Of a DNA stretch of 39,447 nucleotides, positions 7,744 to 15,221 are shown one piece after another. The DNA comes from an uncultured Bacteroidales bacterium (lineage in GTDB: Bacteria; Bacteroidota; Bacteroidia; Bacteroidales; WCHB1-69): NCBI GenBank assembly GCA_905233745.1, contig CAJODA010000013.1:1-39447 (forward strand). Direction: 5' to 3'. How positions within the stretch are numbered: the first letter of the stretch is position 1; each line of letters opens with the position of its first letter. The notes under the pieces are model-generated. The model saw nothing but the letters and a program-made list of their open reading frames with translations, ran no database searches and had not been told where the DNA came from. Both the position numbers and the translations under genes were made by a program.

Positions 7744-8463
7744 TCAGGTCACGAAGAGTGAGGAAGAAGGCGATGCGATGCGATGCAGGTTGTCTAATGA
7801 GGTGTCACCCTCACGGATTTGGGCTTTGGCTTCGGCCACGGCCCGGTTTATGTCCCCGCTTCGCAGAATTTCCGTTATGCCCTCTTGTGTTTCGGGTGGG
7901 AAGGAGAAAAGCATGGACGGAAGGGTGTTGATGGCATCGGAATATGCATCGTCGACCAGTTGGTAGTAGCTTTCCGCAGCATAGCCCATGAGTCGTTGGG
8001 CGTATTCCTTGTCCATGTCGGGGTGTGTGCTAAGGGAGTCGTTGTGGGCGAGCATCGCTTGTGCGGTGGCCTGGTAGGCAAAGTTGAAGTACTGGTTGAA
8101 GAGATTGTGGACATCAGTGTCGTAATCGGACTTCTTGATCATGTACAGTCGGAGGGTGTCGCGGCTTTGGAAATACTGGTTCCGGGCATCGTAGCTTATC
8201 CGTCCGATGTAAACGTAGTTATCCAGAGTCCATCGGTCGCGGGGAATGAAGTCGCCCTTGCGCTCGACGGGGAGATTGAGTATGGCCACACCTTTTGCGT
8301 TGGAGGTGATAGTCTGCCCATAATAGGTGCACGTGGCGCCTTTGAGCGGCTTGTCGGTGGGGAACTCCATGATTTTGAATATCTGCCGAACCTGTTGCGC
8401 GGATGTAATTAGACAACAGATAGTTAGCAGGATAGTTAATAGAAGGGTGATTGTTTTTTTCAT
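7744..8463 (-). CDS. N-terminal portion of the secreted TPR protein (frameshifted)
   Basis: ATG 8463 starts a Sec signal peptide (MKKTITLLLTILLTICC, then LITSA before QQ). A beta-rich region follows (residues about 25-110, with GATCTYYGQTITSNAKGVAI, like a carboxypeptidase-regulatory or SusC-plug type domain), and then helical TPR-like sequence (QLVDDAYSDAINTLPSMLFS). The frame ends soon after LDNLHRIA, in SPSSSLFVT. Removing one CGATG unit from the repeat at 7771-7786 joins LDNLHRIA directly to FFLTLRDLNLATQDT in the downstream frame. The longer start at 8511 is unlikely because it lies inside the promoter motif. Whether the split is real or an assembly slip cannot be told from one sequence. 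Confidence 0.75.
   Translation of the reverse strand: MKKTITLLLTILLTICCLITSAQQVRQIFKIMEFPTDKPLKGATCTYYGQTITSNAKGVAILNLPVERKGDFIPRDRWTLDNYVYIGRISYDARNQYFQSRDTLRLYMIKKSDYDTDVHNLFNQYFNFAYQATAQAMLAHNDSLSTHPDMDKEYAQRLMGYAAESYYQLVDDAYSDAINTLPSMLFSFPPETQEGITEILRSGDINRAVAEAKAQIREGDTSLDNLHRIASPSSSLFVT
7771..7786. repeat. Pentanucleotide repeat (CGATG)3C inside the TPR gene
   Basis: Three perfect CGATG units plus one C lie exactly where the two TPR frames diverge. One unit fewer (or two more) would restore a single frame. Tandem five-base units are classic substrates for slipped-strand change. Confidence 0.85.
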
Positions 8464-8508
8464 ATTACTGTGTGTTGGGATATAATGTTGATTTTTGATT
8501 TTGTCCTG

Positions 8509-8516
8509 CAAAAATA
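8509..8516 (-). promoter_or_regulatory. -7 promoter motif TATTTTTG for the TPR gene
   Basis: CAAAAATA on the + strand reads TATTTTTG on the minus strand, 46 bases upstream of ATG 8463. It argues against the longer start at 8511. Confidence 0.6.
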
Positions 8517-8520
8517 ATAA

Positions 8521-8563
8521 AAAAAATGTGGGGATATCACATTATGACGTCCCCACATTTTTT
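8521..8563 (-). terminator. Intrinsic terminator after gcvT
   Basis: A perfect 14-base inverted repeat: AAAAAATGTGGGGA (8521-8534) with TCCCCACATTTTTT (8550-8563) and a 15-base loop. It starts 20 bases past the gcvT stop on the minus strand and continues into a T-rich run. Confidence 0.85.
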
Positions 8564-8583
8564 ATACGAAAAAATCCGATTGT

Positions 8584-9678
8584 TTACTCCGCCTTGTAGA
8601 ACGGCATCTTCACGGTGACGGCCTTCAGGAGGCGGTTGCGCACCTTGATGAAGATTTCCGTGCCGGCTTTGGCGAACTCCTTCTTGAGAAGTGCTGTTCC
8701 GATGCCTTTGTTGACGGAGGGGCCGAAGGTTCCGGAGCGGACTTCGCCGATGAGGTTGCCCTCAGCGTCACACACCTCGTAGCCGTTTCTCGGAATGCCG
8801 CGGTCGATGAGTTCGAAACCGGCAATGCGACGGGTCACGCCGTTGGCTTTGAGGTCTTCCATGAACTTGCGGTCGATGAAGTCCTTGCCATCCACAAATT
8901 TGGTGATCCAGCCCAAACCGGCCTCGATGGGGGAGATGGTGTCGTCAATCTCGTGGCCGTAGAGGCAGAAGCCCATTTCAAGACGCAGGGTGTCGCGCGC
9001 GCCCAAACCGATCGGCTTGATGTCGAATTCAGCGCCCGCCTCAAATACAGCGTCCCAAATCTGCATGGCAACCTCGTTCGGGAAGTAGATTTCACAGCCG
9101 CCGGAGCCGGTGTAGCCCGTGGTGGAGAAGAGGATGTTGTCGAAACCGGCGAACTTGATGATCTTGTTGGTGTAGTACTCCATGTCGATGACAGAAGCAT
9201 CCGTCAGTTTCTGCATGGCCTTGAGAGCCAAAGGACCTTGAACGGCCAGCTGGGAGATGTTGTCGGAGATGTTCTCGATTTCAGCACCGAAGTTCTTGTT
9301 CTGCTCCACAACCCAAGCCCAGTCCTTGTCGATGTTGGCGGCGTTCACCACTAACAGATAGTCTTCGTCGTGCAGATTGTAAACCAGAAGGTCGTCCACG
9401 ATACCGCCCTTGCCGTTGGGGAAGCAGGAGTATTGCACCTTGCCAGGATAGAGGGCAGCCACGTCGTTGGTGGTGATGTGCTGCAGCAAAGCCAGGGCCT
9501 TCGGACCTTTAACGGTGAACTCACCCATGTGGGAGACGTCAAAAACACCCACCTTGTTTCTCACCTGAAGGTGCTCGTTGGTGATGCTGTCGTATTGGAT
9601 GGGCATGTAGTAGCCCGCGAACTCTTCCATTTTGGCACCGAGTTTCTCGTGTGTCGCTCTGTAAACGGTTTCTTTCAT
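8584..9678 (-). CDS. gcvT: Glycine cleavage system T protein (aminomethyltransferase)
   Basis: A 364-residue full-length GcvT. It transfers the methylene group from the aminomethyl-lipoyl H protein to tetrahydrofolate and releases ammonia. Family landmarks are clear: [20 protein letters not shown] at the N-terminus, [36 protein letters not shown], the folate-site stretch [23 protein letters not shown], and [20 protein letters not shown]. The C-terminal barrel ends [11 protein letters not shown]. The other glycine cleavage genes (gcvH, gcvP) are not in the window, so it stands alone, with its own promoter upstream and a strong terminator downstream. No room exists for a glycine riboswitch between the promoter motif and the start. 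Confidence 0.97.
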   Translation of the reverse strand: MKETVYRATHEKLGAKMEEFAGYYMPIQYDSITNEHLQVRNKVGVFDVSHMGEFTVKGPKALALLQHITTNDVAALYPGKVQYSCFPNGKGGIVDDLLVYNLHDEDYLLVVNAANIDKDWAWVVEQNKNFGAEIENISDNISQLAVQGPLALKAMQKLTDASVIDMEYYTNKIIKFAGFDNILFSTTGYTGSGGCEIYFPNEVAMQIWDAVFEAGAEFDIKPIGLGARDTLRLEMGFCLYGHEIDDTISPIEAGLGWITKFVDGKDFIDRKFMEDLKANGVTRRIAGFELIDRGIPRNGYEVCDAEGNLIGEVRSGTFGPSVNKGIGTALLKKEFAKAGTEIFIKVRNRLLKAVTVKMPFYKAE

Positions 9679-9719
9679 AGCAATTATATTTTAAAATTAG
9701 ATTCGGTTTATAACGGCGG

Positions 9720-9727
9720 CAAAGATA
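9720..9727 (-). promoter_or_regulatory. -7 promoter motif TATCTTTG for gcvT
   Basis: CAAAGATA on the + strand, 42 bases upstream of the gcvT ATG (9678). It lies back to back with a + strand promoter at 9737-9768. Confidence 0.6.
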
Positions 9728-9736
9728 GTAAAAAGT

Positions 9737-9768
9737 GTTGAATCTTTACGTTTTTTTATTTACCTTTG
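9737..9768 (+). promoter_or_regulatory. Promoter for the 9824 beta-barrel gene (GTTG, 20 bases, TACCTTTG)
   Basis: TACCTTTG at 9761-9768 fits TAnnTTTG, and GTTG at 9737-9740 sits 20 bases upstream, the spacing expected for the Bacteroidota -33 element. It is the best two-part promoter match in the window. Confidence 0.65.
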
Positions 9769-9823
9769 CCGCCTCAAAAATGATTCCTGGCCCTGGCCGC
9801 TTATCCTTTTCTCAAAACTGGTG

Positions 9824-10417
9824 ATGTTTAGACTTAGATCTCTGTTCCTGGCTGTTGCTCTAATGATAATGACAGGAAGTGTTGTAGCGCAAGACACCCT
9901 GCGTAAGTGTACGAAAAATGACATTAAAATAACCCTGTTGTCGCTTGGAAGCGGTTCGGCAAGACTTACTTACGAACGGGCCTTCACGCCTTTGATCTCC
10001 GCTGAGCTTACCGTCGGCGCAATTGGCTTGGGATGGGACTGGATCCATCACCTTCGTTCTCGTGGCGTGCTTCTGAAAGGTGCTGTCAAGTGGACGCTCA
10101 TCCCACAGAAGGGCGCAGACAGCTGGTTGGCAGGCTTCTATGTAAAACCAGAATTTGTGGCCTCCATATTCAACTATTGCGAAAAAGCGGATTGGCTGGC
10201 CGGAGACAGAAACTTGTCCAAAACGCGCCAATATGCACTTCTGGGAGAATGCGGCTACCAATTGGTCCTCCGGTGGTTCGTGTTTGACGTGTATGCCGGC
10301 ATGGGCGGGTCGCTTGGCACCGGAAACCGCTACAACTATTATCACAGCTTCATGCTGCTGCCCAAGAACACACCGCTGGCTTTTACCGCCGGATTCCGCC
10401 TCGGAGTGGCTTTCTGA
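9824..10417 (+). CDS. Putative outer-membrane beta-barrel protein (DUF3575-like)
   Basis: A 197-residue exported protein from ATG 9824; a GTG at 9821 is the alternative start. The signal peptide ends in GSVVAQ before DTLRKC. The mature part alternates hydrophobic and polar residues in strand-sized blocks ending on aromatic residues or Gly (SARLTYERAFTPLISAELTV, GVLLKGAVKWTLIP, GFYVKPEFVASIF) and finishes AFTAGFRLGVAF, the typical last barrel strand with terminal Phe. This resembles the small DUF3575-type barrels of Bacteroidota. Its role is unknown. It leads a run of three envelope genes on the + strand. Confidence 0.8.
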   Translation: MFRLRSLFLAVALMIMTGSVVAQDTLRKCTKNDIKITLLSLGSGSARLTYERAFTPLISAELTVGAIGLGWDWIHHLRSRGVLLKGAVKWTLIPQKGADSWLAGFYVKPEFVASIFNYCEKADWLAGDRNLSKTRQYALLGECGYQLVLRWFVFDVYAGMGGSLGTGNRYNYYHSFMLLPKNTPLAFTAGFRLGVAF

Positions 10418-10499
10418 TTCTTCCTGCGCTTTTTTTCGTTACAATATTTAAGGTGTCCCATCGTTATACTATTTATATTTTTAAATAGCAACATTCATT

Positions 10500-11162
10500 A
10501 TGAAAAAAATTGGATTATTGAGCGTAATGCTCTTTTGTACGTTTGCCTTTACTTTTGCTCAAGAAGAAGAGCAAGATTGGCGAAAAATTTTTCCGCGCCA
10601 CGAGTTGAACCTGGGCATCGGCGACCCGGCGTATGCTAGCTTACAACGGGGTAGCATTTGGGACCTCTTGGCGTGGGATATTCTCTTTAGTGATGGTGAC
10701 AACCTGAACCAATGGTTTATGCCGGATACGTATCACGGTGAATACATTGCCACGTGCCCCATTTCATTGGGGTACATGTACCGTCTGCGCAAATTCCTGT
10801 GGCTGGGTGCATCCGTGTCCTACATGGGTGTGATCGGCGACGTGTTTGACGCGCACGACAACAGCTTCTTGTATCGCCATAAGGAAACTCAGATTGCCTT
10901 CCTGCCTTCCGTGCGTTTCTCCTATCTCAATAAAAAATATGTGACGCTGTATTCCGGCTTCTCATCGGGCTTCCTGCTCAATTTTGAGAAAGATAACGGT
11001 GCTACGAATGTCTATTTCCACCCCACTTTCCAAGTTACAGCCTTCGGCGTGTCCGCAGGACGCAAATTCTTCGGATATACGGAAGTCGGTTTCGGATACA
11101 AAGGCTATATCACCGCCGGAATAGGATACAGATTTAATGCAAAAACAAATAAAGAATTATAA
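10500..11162 (+). CDS. Putative outer-membrane beta-barrel protein
   Basis: A 220-residue protein with a clear signal peptide (MKKIGLLSVMLFCTFAFTFA, then QEEEQDW). The mature chain has strand-like stretches such as ISLGYMYRLRKFLWLGASVS, SVRFSYLNKKYVTLYSGFSS and FGYTEVGFGYKGYITAGIGY, so a small outer-membrane barrel is likely. The last strand ends GYRFNAKTNKEL, with extra polar residues after the aromatic. It lies 82 bases after the preceding barrel gene and 11 bases before a lipoprotein gene, so it is probably co-transcribed with the latter. No specific family recognised. Confidence 0.8.
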   Translation: MKKIGLLSVMLFCTFAFTFAQEEEQDWRKIFPRHELNLGIGDPAYASLQRGSIWDLLAWDILFSDGDNLNQWFMPDTYHGEYIATCPISLGYMYRLRKFLWLGASVSYMGVIGDVFDAHDNSFLYRHKETQIAFLPSVRFSYLNKKYVTLYSGFSSGFLLNFEKDNGATNVYFHPTFQVTAFGVSAGRKFFGYTEVGFGYKGYITAGIGYRFNAKTNKEL

Positions 11163-11173
11163 ATTTTACGAAG

Positions 11174-12076
11174 ATGAAAAAAATAACAACCATCATATTT
11201 GCCTGCTTGATTTCCGCCGCTTCTTTCCAGAGTTGTGTGGTTGAGGAATCCGATTATCAAAAGGACACATTGACCAGGTCTTCCGGCATATTCAATTATT
11301 GGCGTTATGGCTTCTGCAACGCCCAAATGCGTTTCCCTAATGTTGCCTTCAACTTCAATACATGGCTTTCTGCGCCCGAACAAGACAGAGATTCCATTTC
11401 CAAATTGTATTTTCCGAATTATTCTATTCGGGATAACGGGGATGGGAGTTGGTCGCTGAATTATAAAGGCCAGGAAGCCTATAACATCGTAACCAATGGC
11501 CAGTCCATTTCCGATGTCGGCGCATCATGGACGCTGAAGTCTTTTTTGATTGAAAATGATTTTAGCTCAAATCTGCATCTTGGATATAGCTATAATAAAG
11601 ATGTGTCCTTTAACCGTCCTTTTACTACGGCTGTTGTAACATGCTCATCCCCTGCGGAATGGACGGTGAGTGTGAATTCTCCGAATTCAATTGTTTTGGG
11701 CTCGTCGCCCAATTTCCTGTCCGTGACTCTGTCCACCCCTGATTTAACTACTATCCGGGATCTGCGCCAAGGCGGTTATTATATTAGTGGAAGCGGTCAG
11801 TTTGAGTTTGAAAACGGATCTTTATATGAGGAGACTGACCTTGACTACAAGACTGTTAAAATGTATTTTCAGATAGAAGAACCGCTGTATAGTGACGGTC
11901 GGTATGTTTGGGGTGCAGGCAAACTGAATATTGCGGTGAATAATGGCGAGGAGGGTTCCCAATATCGTTCAGAAGAAGTGAAGGCGGAACTCCTTTCTGT
12001 CATGGAACCGGGAACATACAGAGTGCGCCTTTTGTTCCATGGCCAAGAGAACTGGTGGACCTATGTAAGTAGATAG
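11174..12076 (+). CDS. Putative lipoprotein of unknown function
   Basis: A 300-residue protein with signal peptide II: KK front, hydrophobic core, and the lipobox FQSC with lipidated Cys at residue 21, followed by VVEESDYQ. The mature part looks all-beta and rich in Ser, Thr and aromatic residues (AEWTVSVNSPNSIVLGSSPN, GGYYISGSGQFEFENGS, VKMYFQIEEPLYSDGRYVWG), consistent with a surface or periplasmic beta-sandwich. No family recognised. It starts 11 bases after the beta-barrel gene, which suggests a barrel-lipoprotein pair in one mRNA, and it is followed by a strong terminator. Confidence 0.8.
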   Translation: MKKITTIIFACLISAASFQSCVVEESDYQKDTLTRSSGIFNYWRYGFCNAQMRFPNVAFNFNTWLSAPEQDRDSISKLYFPNYSIRDNGDGSWSLNYKGQEAYNIVTNGQSISDVGASWTLKSFLIENDFSSNLHLGYSYNKDVSFNRPFTTAVVTCSSPAEWTVSVNSPNSIVLGSSPNFLSVTLSTPDLTTIRDLRQGGYYISGSGQFEFENGSLYEETDLDYKTVKMYFQIEEPLYSDGRYVWGAGKLNIAVNNGEEGSQYRSEEVKAELLSVMEPGTYRVRLLFHGQENWWTYVSR

Positions 12077-12103
12077 CGTAGTAAACTTGGTGATTTAGGC
12101 AAG

Positions 12104-12136
12104 AGCGGTTTGCGAGAGCAGACCGCTTTGTTTTTT
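12104..12136 (+). terminator. Intrinsic terminator after the lipoprotein gene
   Basis: AGCGGTTTGC (12104-12113), loop GAGA, GCAGACCGCT (12118-12127), one G-T pair in a 10-base stem, followed by TTGTTTTTT. It touches the stop codon of the convergent gene at 12135. Confidence 0.88.
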
Positions 12137-12752
12137 ACAACAGTTCAGTGTCGCCCTTGCCTTCACGTACCACCTCAATCTCGCCACTGGTGCAGTCGAG
12201 CACGGTGGAGGGCACGTTGTCGCCGTAGCCGCCGTCAATGACAATGTCTACAAACCGGTCGTATTTCTCATGGATGAGTTCGGGGTCGGTGGTGTATTCC
12301 ACCACTTCGTCGTCGTCTTTCACGGAGGTGGAGAGGATGGGGTGCCCCAGTTGGCGGACAATTTCGAGGATGATGTTGTTGTCAGGCACGCGTATGCCGA
12401 CGGTCTTCTTGTTGCTCTGCAGCAACTTGGGTACATTGTTGTTGGCTTCCAAGATGAACGTGAACGGTCCGGGAAGCACCTTTTTCATGGTTTTGAATAT
12501 GTTGTTGGAAATAGGCTTCGTATAGTCGGACAGGTTGCTGAGGTCGGAACAGATGAAGGTCATGGCGTTCTTTTTCTTCTTGTCGCCCAGGATCTCTGTG
12601 ATCTTCTCGATGCTTTTGGGCTTGAAAATGTCGCAGCCGATACCATAGATGGTGTCGGTGGGATAGATGATGATGCCGCCGTCCTGGAGGCACTTCACCA
12701 CCTGGTCAATCGCCCTCTGGCTCGGATTTTCCGGATATATTTTCAACAACAT
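12135..12752 (-). CDS. YrdC/Sua5/YciO family protein (threonylcarbamoyl-AMP synthase-like)
   Basis: A 205-residue YrdC-fold protein. Family members make threonylcarbamoyl-AMP from threonine, bicarbonate and ATP for tRNA t6A37 formation; the YciO branch has uncertain activity. The core is intact: GGIIIYPTDTIYGIGCDIF (residues about 25-43), KKKKNAMTFICSDLSNLSDY, VLPGPFTFILEA and VGIRVPDNNIILEIVRQLG followed by HPILSTSV. The size and the STSVKDDDE segment fit the YciO/TsaC-like short form rather than Sua5 with its extra C-terminal domain. It lies downstream of the SRP RNA gene and converges with the lipoprotein terminator. Assignment to the fold is firm; which subfamily it belongs to is not. Confidence 0.9.
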   Translation of the reverse strand: MLLKIYPENPSQRAIDQVVKCLQDGGIIIYPTDTIYGIGCDIFKPKSIEKITEILGDKKKKNAMTFICSDLSNLSDYTKPISNNIFKTMKKVLPGPFTFILEANNNVPKLLQSNKKTVGIRVPDNNIILEIVRQLGHPILSTSVKDDDEVVEYTTDPELIHEKYDRFVDIVIDGGYGDNVPSTVLDCTSGEIEVVREGKGDTELL

Positions 12753-12765
12753 AGTCGATGATTAT

Positions 12766-12851
12766 CGAAATTCAGAATTCAAAGTTCAAAATTCAAAGTT
12801 CCCCATGTACCTCATGTGCCAACTTCACCCCATTCACCCCATGTACCTAAA
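12766..12851. repeat. Spacer with degenerate short repeats
   Basis: The stretch has AATTCA/AAGTTCA-type near-repeats (12766-12800) and then CCCATTCACCCC/CCCATGTACCTCATG units (12801-12850). The second part is the complement of the GGTGAATGR unit seen at 17643-17840. Confidence 0.6.
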
Positions 12852-12859
12852 TAAAAGAA

Positions 12860-12957
12860 GGGTAAGCTACTTGTATCGCATCGCTACAACCGACGTACCC
12901 TTGCTGTATTCCTACCCTGGGGGAGTTAGAAGGGAGCAGATCGTACAAGACTTACCC
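12860..12957 (-). ncRNA. ffs: Signal recognition particle RNA, small bacterial type (4.5S-like)
   Basis: A 98-base hairpin-forming RNA on the minus strand. Its ends pair: 5' GGGTAAG (12957-12951) with 3' CTTACCC (12866-12860), then CTTGTA with TACAAG further in. At the tip is the domain IV core CAGG-GTA-GGAA-TAC-AGCA (12919-12902): a GGAA tetraloop, a three-pair helix and the CAGG/AGCA symmetric loop that binds the Ffh M domain. E. coli 4.5S RNA has the same order (CAGG-TCC-GGAA-GGA-AGCA). A TATTTTTG -7 motif lies just upstream (12963-12970), and the 3' end runs into TTCTTTTATTT. It lacks an Alu domain, as expected for the small form. The RNA joins Ffh in co-translational membrane targeting. 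Confidence 0.93.
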
Positions 12958-12962
12958 GGCCG

Positions 12963-12970
12963 CAAAAATA
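12963..12970 (-). promoter_or_regulatory. -7 promoter motif TATTTTTG for the SRP RNA gene
   Basis: CAAAAATA on the + strand, 6 bases from the inferred RNA 5' end at 12957, the expected distance for a Bacteroidota -7 element. Confidence 0.75.
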
Positions 12971-12991
12971 GGAAATTTTTCTATTTTTTCA

Positions 12992-14410
12992 TTAATAGCC
13001 CAAAATTTTAAGCATTGATTTGTAACTCTGTTCTTTAGCAAACAGTTTTGTGCAAATCTCGCCCTCTTCGTCGCGATAGATGATGATGTGTTTCGGAGCG
13101 GGTGTCAGGCAATGTTGTATTCCGCCGTAGCCGCCCAGGGCCTCCTGGTATGCGCCGGTGTTGAACAATCCGATGTATTGGATGTCTTCCGGGCTGTCGC
13201 TTAAAGGGTAGTTCCCGGAGTCGATGTTGGGAAGGAATACTGCATTTAGGTGCGACTCGGAGTTATAATAGTCGTGGCTGTCGCATGTAAGCCCGCCGAG
13301 AAACACGCGTTCGTACTCCTTGTCCCAATTGTTGATGGCCAGAATGATGAACTGCTGGTTGATGGCCCACGTGTCGGGTAGGGTGGTCATGAAGGAATTG
13401 TCAATCATGTTCCATAGCTCTCGGTCATTCTGTCGTTTCTGCTGCAGGATGGAAAACAGGACCGCACTGGCCTCCCCAACGGTGTAGGAGCCAAATTCGG
13501 TGAAGATATCCGGTTCCTCTACGCCCTCACGATTGCATATCGTCTTAATCTGCGATACGATCTCCTCCGCCATGTACTCGTAGTCGTAATCAAACGACAA
13601 CGAATTCTTGATGGGGAATCCGCCTCCGATGTTCAAAGAGTCCAACTCGGGCGATATTTTCTTCAGTTCACAGTAGATGTTGACACATTTGGACAACTCG
13701 TTCCAATAGTAGGCGGTGTCCTGGATGCCGGTGTTGATGAAGAAGTGCAGCATCTTCAACTCGAATTTCGGGTTGTTCTTGATCTTCTCCTGATAGAATG
13801 GGATGATGTCGTTGTATCGGATGCCGAGCCGGGAGGTGTAGAACTCGAACCGGGGCTCCTCCTCGGATGCGATACGGATACCCACCTTGCATTTGGTCAT
13901 GATGTTCTTGTCCAACAAATCAAACTCCTTCTTGCTGTCCAATACAGGAATCGTATTCACAAAACCTTTCTCCAACATCATGGAGATGTTGTCAATGTAG
14001 GGCTGCTTCTTGAATCCGTTGCAAATGATGTAGTTGTCCTTCTGGAACTGTCCGTTCTCGTATAAGGTTTCAATCAGATTCAGATCGAATGCGGATGAGG
14101 TCTCCAAATGCACATCATTCTTCAGCACCTCAGACAGCACAAATTCGAAATGGGAGCTCTTTGTACAGTAGCAATAGTGGTAAGAGCTCTTGTAGTCTGA
14201 CTTTGCAATTGCCACATTGAACCATCTTTTCGCCTTTTGTATGTTCTGAGAAATCTTGGGCAGGTAGGTGATTTTTAATGGGGTTCCATACTGTTTGATG
14301 ATATCCATCAAAGGTACGTCGTTGAATAACAGTTCGTTGTCTTCTACATTAAACTCCTCTTGCGGAAATTCGTAGGTTTGTTGGATCAGGTCGATGTACT
14401 TAGTCTTCAT
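12992..14410 (-). CDS. speA: Biosynthetic-type arginine decarboxylase (fold III PLP enzyme)
   Basis: A 472-residue enzyme expected to decarboxylate arginine to agmatine for polyamine synthesis. The PLP lysine is likely K84 in YCTKSS, followed by VHLETSSAFDL, the usual barrel strand after it. NIGGGFPIKNS is the glycine-rich phosphate loop, FTEFGSYTVGEASAVL is conserved in the family, and LTCDSHDYYN carries the C-terminal-barrel Cys-Asp motif. It is shorter than E. coli SpeA (658 residues) and matches the compact Bacteroidota form; the substrate could in principle be another basic amino acid. A longer reading from 14443 is excluded because it starts inside the promoter motif at 14441-14448. Confidence 0.85.
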   Translation of the reverse strand: MKTKYIDLIQQTYEFPQEEFNVEDNELLFNDVPLMDIIKQYGTPLKITYLPKISQNIQKAKRWFNVAIAKSDYKSSYHYCYCTKSSHFEFVLSEVLKNDVHLETSSAFDLNLIETLYENGQFQKDNYIICNGFKKQPYIDNISMMLEKGFVNTIPVLDSKKEFDLLDKNIMTKCKVGIRIASEEEPRFEFYTSRLGIRYNDIIPFYQEKIKNNPKFELKMLHFFINTGIQDTAYYWNELSKCVNIYCELKKISPELDSLNIGGGFPIKNSLSFDYDYEYMAEEIVSQIKTICNREGVEEPDIFTEFGSYTVGEASAVLFSILQQKRQNDRELWNMIDNSFMTTLPDTWAINQQFIILAINNWDKEYERVFLGGLTCDSHDYYNSESHLNAVFLPNIDSGNYPLSDSPEDIQYIGLFNTGAYQEALGGYGGIQHCLTPAPKHIIIYRDEEGEICTKLFAKEQSYKSMLKILGY

Positions 14411-14440
14411 CCTTTTTGAGTGATTTGATTTAAAACGCCG

Positions 14441-14448
14441 CAAAAATA
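14441..14448 (-). promoter_or_regulatory. -7 promoter motif TATTTTTG for arginine decarboxylase
   Basis: CAAAAATA on the + strand, 31 bases upstream of ATG 14410; it decides the start choice for this gene. Confidence 0.65.
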
Positions 14449-14458
14449 TAAAAATAAC

Positions 14459-14494
14459 TTACTTGGATTAATGAAAAATATCCAATCCAAGTAA
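14459..14494 (-). terminator. Terminator after the leucine-rich-repeat gene
   Basis: TTACTTGGATT (14459-14469) pairs with AATCCAAGTAA (14484-14494), a perfect 11-base stem with a 14-base loop. On the minus strand a T-rich tract (GTTATTTTTATATTTTTG) follows, which also contains the next promoter motif. Confidence 0.75.
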
Positions 14495-14524
14495 ATCGGA
14501 TGAAAAAGTTATCAACAATCCGGA

Positions 14525-15160
14525 TTAGTTATGGTCGCGCCTGTTTTCGCATTCGCAAATGTCGGTAAAAAGAATTTCGGTGTTGGGCAGTAGCTCTTGC
14601 ACGGCATTATATTCCGATTTTGTGAGTGGAATCTGCCTTAAATCAAGTGTTTTTAAACTGTTTTGCAAGGAAATGATGCTTTCCGGGAGGATGTAAAGGG
14701 GGTTGTCCCAGGCATCAATGCAGACGAGTTGTGTTAAGTTGGATATGGAATTTGGAAGTGTCTCCAAAATATTCCGACTAATGCATAAAAATTTCAGATT
14801 TGTCAGTTTGCCAATCGATTCGGGAAGCCTTAAGAGTTTGTTTCTGTCTAAATTCAGTATCTCAAGTTTGGATAATTTGCAGATGTTTTGGTTGAGCACG
14901 CATAACCGGCACCCTTTCACGGTGAGTTCTCTCAGTTCGGTCAAGTTGAACAATTCTTCAGGTAATGAGTCGCGGTTGGCGAGTTTGGTGAGCTTTAGCC
15001 GATATACTTTTTCGGGTTCCATCAAGGCTTCCTGGAGCGAGGTGTATGTCTTGCCGTTATCCTGGCTGTCGTAATATACAATAGGTGTCTTCTGTGCTAT
15101 GGATGCAGAGCAGATGGTTAAGAAAATGAATATGGTTGTGATTTTTCGTTTGTTAGACAT
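14525..15160 (-). CDS. Secreted leucine-rich-repeat protein
   Basis: A 211-residue exported protein. The signal peptide ends in SIA before QKTPIV. Residues about 65-190 hold leucine-rich repeats of about 23 residues: LFNLTELRELTVKGCRL, ICKLSKLEILNLDRNKLLRL, IGKLTNLKFLCISRNILETL and ISNLTQLVCIDAWDNPLYIL, each with the LxxLxLxxN-type core. The tail holds several Cys (CECENRRDHN). LRR solenoids usually mediate protein binding; the partner is unknown. It has its own promoter and terminator, so it is probably monocistronic. Confidence 0.88.
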   Translation of the reverse strand: MSNKRKITTIFIFLTICSASIAQKTPIVYYDSQDNGKTYTSLQEALMEPEKVYRLKLTKLANRDSLPEELFNLTELRELTVKGCRLCVLNQNICKLSKLEILNLDRNKLLRLPESIGKLTNLKFLCISRNILETLPNSISNLTQLVCIDAWDNPLYILPESIISLQNSLKTLDLRQIPLTKSEYNAVQELLPNTEILFTDICECENRRDHN

Positions 15161-15191
15161 TCCCTTTTATTATATGAATTTTATGCGGTTG

Positions 15192-15199
15192 CAAAAGTA
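15192..15199 (-). promoter_or_regulatory. -7 promoter motif TACTTTTG for the LRR gene
   Basis: CAAAAGTA on the + strand, 32 bases upstream of the start at 15160. Confidence 0.55.
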
Positions 15200-15221
15200 G
15201 TACAAATATGTGTGCAAGAAG

